A stretch of 64,000 bases of DNA from Gymnogyps californianus (Eukaryota > Chordata > Aves > Accipitriformes > Cathartidae), in contig NC_059477.1 in the NCBI RefSeq assembly GCF_018139145.2, positions 43,027,502 to 43,091,501 of the forward strand, read 5' to 3'. The notes under the pieces are model-generated. The model was given only the letters and a program-made list of their open reading frames with translations. It was not told the DNA's origin and did not search any database. The translations under genes and the position numbers were made by a program. This document shows, piece after piece, positions 12,073 through 22,600 of the stretch (position 1 is its first letter; the number at the start of each line of letters is the position of its first letter).

Positions 12073-15000
12073 GGCACCTGTGTCAACTTTCAGTGCATGG
12101 CGTGGGCGGCGGGTCCGCGGGCGAGCAGCCCTCCCCAGTGCTGGCCGGGGCCGGGTGGGATGCCGCCGGTACGGGGGATCGCTACGCTGGGCGAGGAGCT
12201 TCTCGGATAAAGCTGTCCATATCCCATTCCCGCTGCCTTTCCTGCTGATTCCAGATACGCGTTTTTGCGTGGTGGAGAGCTTTTTGAGCAAGGGACAAGC
12301 CTGACCTGAAGCAGCGGCTGTAGACAGCGATGTATGACAAACTGTGATTCAATCCGAGTCCTGGCATGCAGTTTTCTCCCTGATCACTGATACTGTCTCC
12401 GCTTTTCGAGGTTGCGAGAAAAGATCTGAATGTCGCTGGAAGACCATAGATCAGAGTGCATTTATGGTAGAGGTGGAATAACGTTTTGGGCTGTAAATTT
12501 CAGCCGTAGGTTTCAGAGCTCTCTGGAAGTCCGTCTGTCCGCCCGGTTCGTTCCCGTTTTTCCCCACGCCGCGCCTCCGCTCACAGCAGAGCAGGGTGCA
12601 CCGAGCTGGCGGTGCCAAACGCCGCCAGGATTTTGCGAGCCGCTTATGTTCGTTTCGCGTGAACGTAACCCGTCAAAACCCGGTGAAAATGAGGTTTGGC
12701 ACAGCTGTTTTGAAGCCAGGGTTTTTCTTCGGAACATGGTGAAGTTAGGATGCCAGCTGTTTTCCCAGGAATCACGTAAAAACTTCTTCCGAGCTAGCAG
12801 AAAATAAAGTTTATTTTACAGTTTTTGATAAGAAATTTTATCAAGCTGAAATAGCAAAGAAAAAAAGAGCTGCTAGAGCTGATATTATTTCTTCTTTGTT
12901 GCAAAATGAGAATGGGCTGAATATTTGTTTGGGTGCTCCTGGGTGACTGGAAATAGTAAGAGAAAAGATTAATGAGAGATTAAGACGTGCTCAGAATTAT
13001 GTGGAGGAAAGCAAGAGGCAAAGATTATTTTAACTGGTTGATGGCTACTGGACATTGAGAAAAGAGATGAGGCCTTAAAGCTTGTATTGTTTTTCAAGTA
13101 GTCTTTTTTTTTAATATTCCTCTGTTGTGCCCTTGGTTGATGGCACATCTGATTACCAGTGATCTTGATGTTCTGCGTTCATCAGTAAAACCATGCAAAG
13201 GTGCTAAGGCTAATGAGGACAGTTAAAAAATTCAGTATAACTTGAAAAGTGATACTTTATCTTTTGATAATTTTTTGGCTAGGCCTGTTACTACAAATGC
13301 TCTAGGATTTTTTGTTGTTGTTGTATATAAAAAGTGGGTTTGGATGGCATTAATGTGTAATACGTTAAAATTAATAAGCGTGTGTAATATGGCATAAATT
13401 TGGATTCCCCTGGGGTTAGTTTTTTGTGGTTTAGAAGTGATTGTTTCTTAGAATACTGCTTCAGTGAAGAAAAGCATGTGCTGTAGCTTCTCCTATCTTT
13501 GTGTTCATACAGGAGTGATTAGTGTTTGCAAGTTCCCGAAGATGAGTGTGCGCTATCAGGAGATGCTGATGCTGGTAGAATAGGGTGGAAAGCCAGACTC
13601 GCAGTCTCCTGTTTGACTGCGGATGAGCCTTAAGAAAATACGAGTGTAAACAACTGTGCCTTTCAGGCACATATGAAGAGTGAAGGGGAGGACATAAGCC
13701 TACGTGGTTCTGGGATTTATGTCTCTTAACACCTGCCTCCCGCCTACCCCAGGAAAAGCTATGATTCTTCCTGAACGTTCATGAAGAAGAGGGGTGACAT
13801 ATCTGTTCGCACCATCCGTACCCCCAAGAACCCTATTCCTAGGGGAGAATAAGTTGTAAAAAACATTCCTTGTCAGCCATAGCAAAAGCTTATGACCAGT
13901 TTATATTTGGGAATGTGCAGAATCGAGTTGAGTTACTTTCCTTCTAATGTTAAGTGCAGTTGTTTTGGGTTGAGGCAAAATACAGCAGAGAACTACCTAA
14001 CCCCACTGTCAGATGACAGAAAAATTAAGGCCAAAGAAGAAAAGCAGAATCGTTTGGAAATAAGAAACTAGGAAATCACTGTAATATTTTTCTGTGTAAG
14101 ACACAGTTCTACTGGGTTTTGTACATTAGCAGGTGAATTCTAGAGAATACTTTTCCTGAAAATATGGGAGAATTGAGTTCCATTTGGCTGTACATCACTT
14201 TTATGAACGTAGGAAAATACGGTTTGTTTCTTTTTTTTTTAAATCCAGTGTAGCGAGAGCTGTGCACTTTTAACAAACTTGGACAGTGCATACTCTACTA
14301 CTTTTGTGACGATCAGTTTTAAGTTAGAGTAAGTATGATGTGACGACTTATTGATTGACAAAAATGGCCTTTTTAGCATTCACAAACTTTGCTTTTTTCA
14401 AGACTTGTTCTGATGGATTGGAAGAAGTGAGGGAGTTCTGCTTTCCCAGCATTATAAATGAGTTCCTCTGGCCTTGGTATGTAGAAAAGAAAAATCAAGA
14501 GGTCCTTCTCCTCACGAAATAGGTGAAATGCACGTCTTCCATTGCTGCAGCCGCAGGCGTTCCTTGGCGAGTATGTCCTCCCAGCTCGTGTGAGCAGGAA
14601 TGCCTTGCAGTCGCTATTGGCTTGACTGGTCTTCAGGTTCGAGTTGGCGACTACTGATGAGCGCTGTGCTCCAACTCTTCTGCACTGGGACAGCACGGTG
14701 CTGAGCCTAGACCTGCGTGCAGGCAGGCGTACATCCAGAAGGTCACCGCCCTTTTTGGCGATGCAGAGCAGTAAGAAGTCGCTCTTACAAACAGGACTTG
14801 TGTACGAGACTGTCTTACAGAAGGCAGTGGTTATTTCTTTGGTGACGCTCTGGTTCCAGCTGTTTAAAGTTTTGGCTTTGTGGTGTTATCTTCACGCACA
14901 AATACCTTGGTCCATTTGATCAGCGGGATTGGTGCAATGTGAGCGTTTGGTTATTTTTCGGTGTTAGTGTAAGTGTTGATAATGAGCGCGTCGGCACGGC

Positions 15001-16182
15001 CGGGATGGCTGGGCAGCTGGTCCTGTCTCTCCGTGGGATGCGTGCCGTCTGTGCTGGCAAGCCACACCTTTGTCAAAGGTTCGTGGGGAAATCCTCTGGT
15101 ACATGGCTACAGCTGCTCGGGCTGTGTTCTTCCTCAGATACTTGTCCCGTAGCTTTTGCCCTGGTCGTTGTGTCACTGCCTGGCTTGCCCCAGCATTTTG
15201 TTCTTGTTTGAAGAGCTAGAAAACTGGTCCTGGATGGTATCTGTCAAGTCGTCAATACCACTCAAGTACTTGTTACTTTTTAATTTCACTGGTATGTGGG
15301 AGAGCACCCACCATCTGAAAACAGAATAAATATAGTCAGGTTAGTCTGCTAATTAGCTGTGACGAGGTCGTGCAGCAGCTTGCAAGGGGGTACCTGCCCG
15401 TCACCCTGGGTGGTCAGTATAGGTTAGAGAGAGGGGAGATGCCAAGCCTGGCTGTCAAGGCAAGGAGAAACCTGTGAGGTTGGTGACGAAAATCCTCTGG
15501 TTTGTTTATATCTGTTACTAGATGGGCTGCGCTTTGGGGGAAGAACATGGAAAAAGGAGTGAGAGGAGGACTTTGCATTTCTTCTGTGAGCTTCCAATAC
15601 ATTATAGCACCTGGGATTGTCTTCTGATGTTTGGGTATTGACTTTATGCCCATATTCTTTCAGGGTTTTTTTTAGTTGGCTTTACGTTTTTGGTGCGTTG
15701 TGCCAACACGTTGGTAGAAACAGCCTGGTTTAGTACAAGGTTAGTATCTGAAGGCATGGACTTTAAAGGAGGGAGTAAACCCAGATAAATTCTTCACAAA
15801 TTTGACATAATTTGCAAGCGAAGTGGCTTACAGTGAGGTGGCTCTGAACACAGAAAGCTTTTCTTGTCTGGATATTGGGGATGTGGTGCTTTGAGGTATC
15901 GATTCTGGGAGAAACTGGTGCTAGTCATTGCCTGACTCTAGTCTGAACAAAGCAACGCAAAATAAAGGGTAGGCTTTTATTACAAAGAAGTTTGGTTAGA
16001 TGAATTAATAAGTCTTTTCCACTTTAATTTCTGAGTCACGGAAATGCATTTTAAAATGAAGAATAGGTCTATTATTAAATGTCAAGCAGCCTATTTCAGG
16101 AAAGGAGAGAGGGGGAGAAACTAATTCTTAAAACAGAAAACACTGGATAGCTCTAACTAGAGATACCTGGGGCTTTTTTCCT

Positions 16183-16209
16183 CCCCCCCCCCCCCCCCCC
16201 CCCCCCCCC
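16183..16209 (+). repeat. Poly(C) run, 27 nt
   Basis: An uninterrupted run of 27 cytosines is preceded by a pyrimidine lead-in (TTTTTTCCT), in otherwise AT-rich intron. The complementary G strand can form G-quadruplexes. Its reported length may be unreliable because homopolymers are hard to assemble. Confidence 0.9.
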
Positions 16210-18550
16210 TACTAAATGTGAAAGAGCTTCCTGTATTGATCTGGGAGATGGACAGTTCCAGCATTATAAGTTCTTCAGATAGCTGTACATGAATTAATAA
16301 ACTGCTTATGGTATTAAATGATGATTCATGGTTTTTGGAGAGTATAGTATATATTAAGGCTTGGTTAGATCAATGTAGTCATAAGATTTTTGTAGTAAAA
16401 ATATGTTTTAAATGTGTTTATTTTAAAATTAAGGTATGCCTTAGAAAGGTAGGGTTGCAAACCTTAATAGTTCTTAAAACAAGCTTGCCTCTTCTTTTTT
16501 TTTTAACGATAATTGCTCTCGTAGCAACTCTGATAAATTTAATTTATAATGCAATGTAGCACATTTTACCCAAAGCTTAAGCAGTGGACTTTAGCTTGCT
16601 AGATCATATTCCGTGATACCATGGTGCTAGTATGCATGGACGCAGTTATGTTTTAATAGAGTTTTGTCAGTTCACGCTGGCTAATTGCCATTCGGTGCAG
16701 TACTGCCTGCGTTGGACTCTGATTCTGCTGCAGAGATTGACAAAAATAATAATGCCAAATCTTTCGGTGACTGGTGCTTAAATGTTGTTGTTGTTGTCTG
16801 TTTTTACTGTGGCAGCTGCAGTGAATCACAGGAAAGCTACGAGAAACAGTCGCATTCGTCCTTTGATTTATTAGAGGTGAAGGCTGGAAATCTTAGATTT
16901 CGGATGAGCTGAACTCTGGTCTGCCTTCCTTAGGTGTGAAAAAGGCATGTGTGATCGCTCTTACTTCTGCTCGGGAATTTCTTCCAGCAAACTTCTTTTT
17001 GATTACTCTTCAGCTGACCTACCCATCTTCTGCACAAGACTGATCCAAATGGCTCTGACAGAGCAGATGTGTACTATAGATCAGTTCTGAAAGGTTGAAA
17101 CACTACTTTGCTGGAGGACTTTATGGATGCTTTTGCTACTGAGTTACTTAATTTTTAAAAAATTAATACATTCTGCTACTATCATGAGCTCAGTGTTCAT
17201 TAAGACGTACATCACTTGAGTGTCAAATGTTGCATTATAACAAGGATTTGTCAACAGCAGTAATTTAGTGTCTGAATTAAGTAGTTCATGAAATGATCTT
17301 GTATTCTGATAGATAGTACTCTTGTGGTCAGTATCATAACAGTATCTATGGCCATCCTAAGGTTTCTATTTCTTTGCCTTTAGCCTAAATTCTTTCAAGT
17401 ATGTGTGAGAGGAACACTTGAAAGGCTGTGAATTGAGATGCTTGCTAACATACAGAGATGTCAAACAGGATAAATTTCAGTGCTGACTGAGGTGTTAAGT
17501 CGCATATGTTAAAAGAACGGTCTACATGACAAATAACAGATTCACTAGGAAATGCAGCATGCCTCAGTTAAATAATGAGAAGGCAGGAAATTACCACTGG
17601 AGTCATAACAGTAATGTAACTCCATCCACTTACTCATCTTTCTAATGTGCCTGCCATCTGAAGGCTGATACAGTAATGGATATGTACCCCAAAAGGTCAC
17701 CCAAGGCAGTTTTCTGCCCACCTCCCCAATGGCATTTTTTCCCCCCCTCAATACTGTTAGTTTAGACGGGTGTAAAGGAAGAGAGGAGGGAGTAGTTCTC
17801 TTTGCAGTTTGGTGCTATGCAGAGGTATTGGGGAAATAGTCTCTGTGGAAATGTGTAGCTGTATATGGTGATATTTAATCAAACCTATACTATAAAACAG
17901 CAGTACAAATAACAGATTATCAGGAATAGGTGTTTTTGATTCTGCTTTTCAACTGTGAAGCGTTGCACCCATGACGTGTGCTACTTAACTGCAGTAAGAA
18001 CCGTGATGTGATTTGGAAACACAGCTCTATCCCTTGTCCTCTGAGAAAGCAAGCCACTGTAGTGGCAGCGCAGGTATCGCTGGGGTGTGTTTTGCTGTGT
18101 CTTCTGTTCCTCTGCTATCATCATCCTGTCGGTTAAAGCTCTTCTAGCATATAGCAAAACTTGTTTAAGTGTGTACGGACCAGGAGGCAGAAGCAGGCCT
18201 CCTTTTCCTTCTCCTGCAAGACAGACAGGGTGCCGGTGGGATTCCTGGGTGTTTCGTTATTGCCCTAGGTACTGCCCAGTGCATCCCCTCTGCTGCCAGC
18301 CGGTCCCACGTAGCTGTCGGGCGCCTGCGGGCTCAGCTCTGGGGAGGCTGAAGGACGCAGGAACCACTCGGCAGCAGAAGAAATGACTCCCTTCCCCTCC
18401 CCGAGAGCAAGCCCCAAACCTCCCTGCAGTCTGGAAAGCTGGGCTGGTGTCATGAGTTACACGTGCTGCATCTGGTGACTGGTGGGAAACTGGGGAGCGG
18501 TGGGGCAGCTCGGGGCACTTTTGGCAGAGCCTGGTACCCAGGGGAGCAGG

Positions 18551-18565
18551 CCCCCCCCCCCCCCC
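18551..18565 (+). repeat. Poly(C) run, 15 nt, next to the X-box
   Basis: Fifteen cytosines end one base before the RFX-type palindrome at 18567. It sits in a locally GC-rich patch of intron 1. Confidence 0.85.
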
Positions 18566-18566
18566 A

Positions 18567-18579
18567 GTTGCTAGGCAAC
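18567..18579. promoter_or_regulatory. RFX X-box palindrome
   Basis: The sequence GTTGCTAGGCAAC has two half-sites (GTTGC and GCAAC) as perfect inverted repeats around TAG, and it matches the X-box bound by RFX-family factors. RFX sites mark promoters and enhancers of ciliary and some immune genes. It lies in a GC-rich patch (18180-18660) inside intron 1, 6.6 kb downstream of the CpG island, so an enhancer or secondary promoter is more likely than use by the main promoter. The motif match is direct; occupancy is inferred. Confidence 0.5.
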
Positions 18580-19317
18580 CGCTGCCTGATGCTGCGGCAC
18601 AGCACACTGTAGGTGCATGCAGATGTGGCCACATCTGGCAAAGGAAGGAGGTGTAGCGTTCCTCCTCACGTCCTGTGCATGTTCCTGTAATACATGGTAG
18701 ACTAAGCTGCATTTTTATCCGGCCCTAGCTCCTGTAGGCACTTCATTAAGCTTTTATGGCTAACATTAAGATCAATGTTGACTTGAAAAATGATGTTCAG
18801 CTCTACTTTAGATTTCATTCCATAAGAAAGTGACTGTTTTGTTTTGAAACAATACTTTCATGATAACGATTTGCAGTTTGTGTCCTTTCTTATCCAAGCA
18901 TCTAGACATCATTAGTCAGTTTTAGTGTTCCTGGGAGTATAGACGGCTAACACAAGTTGCTTTGCACAAGTTGCAGTCTCACAGGTTTAGGAGATCAGAT
19001 TGAGGTCAGAGTAGTTTTGATATTAATTTGGAAGATTTAATCAGTTTGTCCTGGTTTCAGCTAGGACAGAGTTAATTTTCTTCCTAGTAGCTGGTATAGT
19101 GCTGTGTTTTGGATTTAGTAGGAAAATAATGTTGATAACACGCTGATGGTTTCAGTTGTTGCTGAGCAGTGTTTATACTCAGTCAAGGACTTTTCAGCTT
19201 CTCATGCCCAACCAGCAAGAAGGCTGGAGGGGCACAAGAAGCTGGGAGGGGACACTGCCAGGCAGCTGACCCAAACTGGCCAAAGAGCTATTCCATACCA
19301 TATGACATCATGCCCAG

Positions 19318-19325
19318 TATATAAA
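19318..19325 (+). promoter_or_regulatory. TATA box of the solo LTR
   Basis: TATATAAA lies about 270 bp into the LTR, upstream of the expected R region, and is preserved in the two other copies (63154-63161 on the minus strand at the right edge). It is intact, so promoter activity from this LTR in the direction of the host gene is possible. Confidence 0.6.
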
Positions 19326-19494
19326 CTGGGGGAGTTGGCTGGGAGGGGCAGATTGCGGCTTGGGAACTAACTGGGCATCGGTCGGTGAGTGGTGAGCAAT
19401 TGCATTGTGCACCACTTGCTTTGTATAGTTTAATTCTTTTAGTATTACTATTGTCATATTATTATTATCATTGTTTTTCATTCCTTTCTGTCCT

Positions 19495-19500
19495 ATTAAA
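19495..19500 (+). terminator. ATTAAA polyadenylation signal of the solo LTR
   Basis: ATTAAA lies about 177 bp after the LTR TATA box and is followed by a T-rich, GT-containing stretch. It is in sense orientation within intron 1, so it could act as a premature polyadenylation site for the host transcript. Confidence 0.45.
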
Positions 19501-19624
19501 CTGTCTTTATCTCAGCTCACGAGGTTTTTTTCCTGATTCTCTCCCCCATCCCAGGGGTGGGGGGCAGTGAGCGAGCGGCTGCGTGGTGCTGAGTTGCCGG
19601 CTGGGGTTAAACCACGACACAGTT

Positions 19625-22600
19625 CTAGGATGTAGATGGACTCTGGGACTCTAACTGTGCTTCTATATTAAATCAGTAAAAGTGCTGAGTGATAAATGGG
19701 GCAATTCTTCTGATTTTCTTTGGAGTAACTTTTGTGAACAGTTTATTTCTGTCTCGCTCAAGGATTAGGACACTTAATTCATATTGAGCCTTAAGAGTGG
19801 CAACAGATTAAGGGGCCGTTCAAGGATGTGCTCATGCTGAGTTACAGAAACTGGCCATTTGAAAATGGGTGGAGATAAAATTCTATTAAGTTTCTTCTGA
19901 ATATAGTTTTTGCATATAGTGCTTGAAGTGCTACTGTGTTGGACTTCTTCTTATTCCCACCCCCGTGTTGCTGCGAGTTATGTCTCAAGTCCACAAGAGA
20001 GCCTGGAATTGCCACAAGCCTCGCCAATAAAGTGTGAAGACAAAAAGCAGTTGGAGGAAACCATTGGTCTGTGAAGCAGGTGGATGCTCCTTAAAGGAGC
20101 CCAGATCAAGATAATCAACAGGCATGTTGCAAAAAGCCATGTTCAGTGCTTCAAAAAGGTGTTACTCTGGCTAGAAGCTTTCAGTTAACACCTTAGATGA
20201 AATTTTTATGTGCGGCATATTTACAGTTTTAATACTTTTAGTCCATGAAGTCGCAAGACGTGAAGATTATGCTTATCACTTAACAGACCACTCTTTCACT
20301 TAGGCAGCTTTCATCTTTTTCTCTCTAGTGTAAGTTTTGACAAGCATGCCCAGGGACAGACTGGAGCCGCCTCTTGCGGGGTGGGTGCTGATCCTGCTAG
20401 AGCAGAGTTGGAGGGGAGGGATGGCTTTGGGGGATCCAGGCAAGTGAGACCTAGGGGCTGGTCCTGTTTCAGCACTGGTAGGAAAATACTGGCTCAAGAA
20501 TTGGGGCTTTTGTTGAATCAATGCACTAACGTGGGCTACATGTCAAACTTTGAAGGGCGTCACTCCAGGAACATCACCAGGGGAGCAAAACTGGTGAATG
20601 CTTTTCAGCCTTGGCCTCAGTCTGTGTTCCCATTGTTTGTACAGAGGGGGTAGTATTTTTTTTTTCCCTTCTCTCAGAGATATTGTGAAAGTGAATTAAA
20701 AGCTTTTGAAGCAACTGGATAGAGTAGTGATGAATGCCATGGCTTTGAGCCCCTGAGAAAATTAAATATTGTTCGTTCTGTGCATGGCTTGGCTGGTATG
20801 AAATAAATAGGGCATGGGGCCGTGTGGTGAGTTACAAGAAGAAATACTGAACAATTGCTTCATTTTACCAAATCTGATCTGCTGTGTGCACTCAGTGAAA
20901 GTGGACTCTGCAGAGGGGTTGTGTTTTTTTAGTACGTGAGAAAGGCAAGTCAAGGTTTTGCAGCTATCTTTAATTCTGCCAGTTTTTCAGAGCTTGGATT
21001 TGCAACCTCTGTAGCATTCTCTTACCACAGCATTTTATTGTGGCAGTTTTCGGAAAGGCTGGCAATGCAGATGATTTGTAAATTTGCATACTGTTTTCTA
21101 TTATAAAACCCTGTTTTTATTGCTTATAACACTGCCAAATTGCAGGTTTTTGGGGCAGGAATTTCCCTCGCTTTGTTGCTGCTAGATACTGTTTTTGAAT
21201 TAGCTTTATTCTTAGAAATGGTAGCTCAAAACCCCAGCATATTTACCTTCCTCCTCTTCCTGAAAACCTTGTTACTCTATATTTTAGTAAAAAACCCCTA
21301 TGCTTTGAGAAGCTTCGCCTCTTCTGAGGTCTGGAGGAGGGACTTTAGGTTGTAAGAATAGCTGACGTGGCCAGAGATGGTGTTTGTGTTGAGAGGGTCC
21401 TTCCACTGGTGGCTCTTGGTGACCAGACTATCTTGGCTGTTTGCATCCCACATGCCAGCAGTGCCTGCTGGATGTCCTTTGCAGATATTGCTCCAGCCTG
21501 TGGTGAGCCTGAACAGAACTGTGGAAGGAGCCCGTTGATTTGAGTGCAGGCAGGAGGAGAGCCAGGCTAGGAGGGAAAAGTCTGAATTGAGCAGAAGAGC
21601 CTAGCCCTTGGAGAGAAACGGGTATTTGGAGTCAAAGAGAGAATCAACTCCTCAAAAGGAGGCTGGGGGTAGGGTTAGGAGAGGGAAAATGGGTGGAGAA
21701 GAGCACTGAGGACCCCGACTGGGTGTTTGAAATAGCTGAATAAGGAAATATTTAAAACTGGTAATGGGCCTTGGGAAATGAGAGGAGAAGGAGACACCCA
21801 GCAAGAAAAGACTGCCTTTCTCGCCATTGTGGCCGTGGCGGGGCGGGAGAGCTGAGGACAGAGGAGGCTGGGAGGTGGACTTAAGGAAAGGTGGGAAAGA
21901 AGCAGCAGAGTGGCAGAGGAGGCTGAAACCAGGGTGCGTTGGTGGAAAGGCTGGGTGGTGAGGGCAGCTGAATGCCGAGGGCTTGTGGGGAAATGCAGGT
22001 GCCAAGGTCATAATGCACACATGCTTTGGGAATTACCTTACGCTCCCCAGTTCTGGCTCGTTGTGGGGTTTTTTTTGGTTGGTGGTTTTGGGGTTTTTTG
22101 AGTGCTTGAACTTTCAGTGGTCCTCTTACGTAGCGCTGATGTTTTCCTTGTGTGATAGGAATTGAGCAGTACATGTTCAAACCGTGCTTTCATATGTGAG
22201 TGGTTGCTCTCCAAGTGCAGAGTAAGCAGGTCAGTGGTGTCTGTACTTGGGAGGAAGATGGAGGAAATGTTTAGCATGATTCTTATTATAGCCACAAGTC
22301 TTTGCTTAAGTTTTCTTATTTACTGCTAAGAAATCTTGGAAAGGCAGCCAAAGGCATGCTGCTGTTTTAGTTTTGTTTGTTTTTTGGGTTAGCGGCCGTT
22401 GTATCTTGTTCTTGGCTTAAACCCTTGCATTTGATTTTTTTTTTTTTTAAAACATATTAAGTTATCTCTTAAAGAATTGTAATATCAAGCATTTATGGGG
22501 ACCAAAAAGCATTCAAAATCCACAAGTGTATTAACAGAAACATGGAGATCTTGGCAGAAGTGTCCCAAGATCGGTGTGAGGTGGTCTGGACCATGACTGA

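Larger units (their letters stand above)
11165..12190 (+). promoter_or_regulatory. CpG island, promoter of the plus-strand gene
   Basis: GC content and CpG density rise abruptly at about 11170 and fall away after about 12190, in otherwise AT-rich DNA. CpG is frequent rather than depleted, as expected for an unmethylated vertebrate promoter. GC-box-like GGGCGG motifs (for example just after 11710) and an inverted CCAAT box are present, and no TATA box is seen, which fits a broad housekeeping-type promoter. A consensus splice donor at 11957/11958 gives the orientation as plus. Divergent transcription to the left is possible, but no minus-strand exon was found to support it. Confidence 0.85.
11958..19046 (+). 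other. Intron 1 of the plus-strand gene, part before the solo LTR
   Basis: This stretch lies between the donor at 11958 and the LTR at 19047. No coding exon with paired splice sites was found on either strand. It contains poly(C) runs at 12054, 16183 and 18551, an RFX X-box at 18567, and a GC-richer patch at 18180-18660. The first 230 bases are still part of the CpG island. The remainder is AT-rich unique sequence with no recognisable transposon. Confidence 0.5.
19047..19619 (+). mobile_element. Solo LTR of an avian endogenous retrovirus, plus orientation
   Basis: This 573-bp element begins TGTCCTGG and ends CCACGACA, so it has the TG...CA termini of an LTR, and it is flanked by a perfect 5-bp target duplication CAGTT (19042-19046 and 19620-19624). 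No internal retroviral sequence is attached, so it is a solo LTR left by recombination between the two LTRs of a provirus. A TATA box (TATATAAA, 19318-19325) and an ATTAAA signal (19495-19500) are correctly ordered for U3-R-U5. I recognise the sequence as an abundant LTR family of neoavian birds. The 5-bp duplication favours a class III (ERVL-like) origin, but that assignment is inferred. It lies in intron 1 in the sense direction. Confidence 0.93.

Noticed and set aside
11449..12291. Several overlapping open frames of 80-140 codons in the CpG island on both strands
   Set aside because: GC-rich DNA lacks stop codons. The peptides are G/A/R/P runs and none continues in frame through the splice donor to exon 2.
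14630..14650. GGTTCGAGTTGG, resembling a tRNA B box
   Set aside because: No A box at the right spacing and no cloverleaf can be drawn; it does not end in the expected TCC.
19385..19570. Short open frame in the solo LTR, repeated at 45840-46031 and 62916-63098 (minus)
   Set aside because: It recurs because the LTR sequence recurs. LTR U5 sequence is non-coding and the three frames diverge without codon bias.
21500..22020. Long proline/serine-rich minus-strand frames
   Set aside because: They are produced by a purine-rich low-complexity plus strand. No splice sites, and overlapping frames are equally open.
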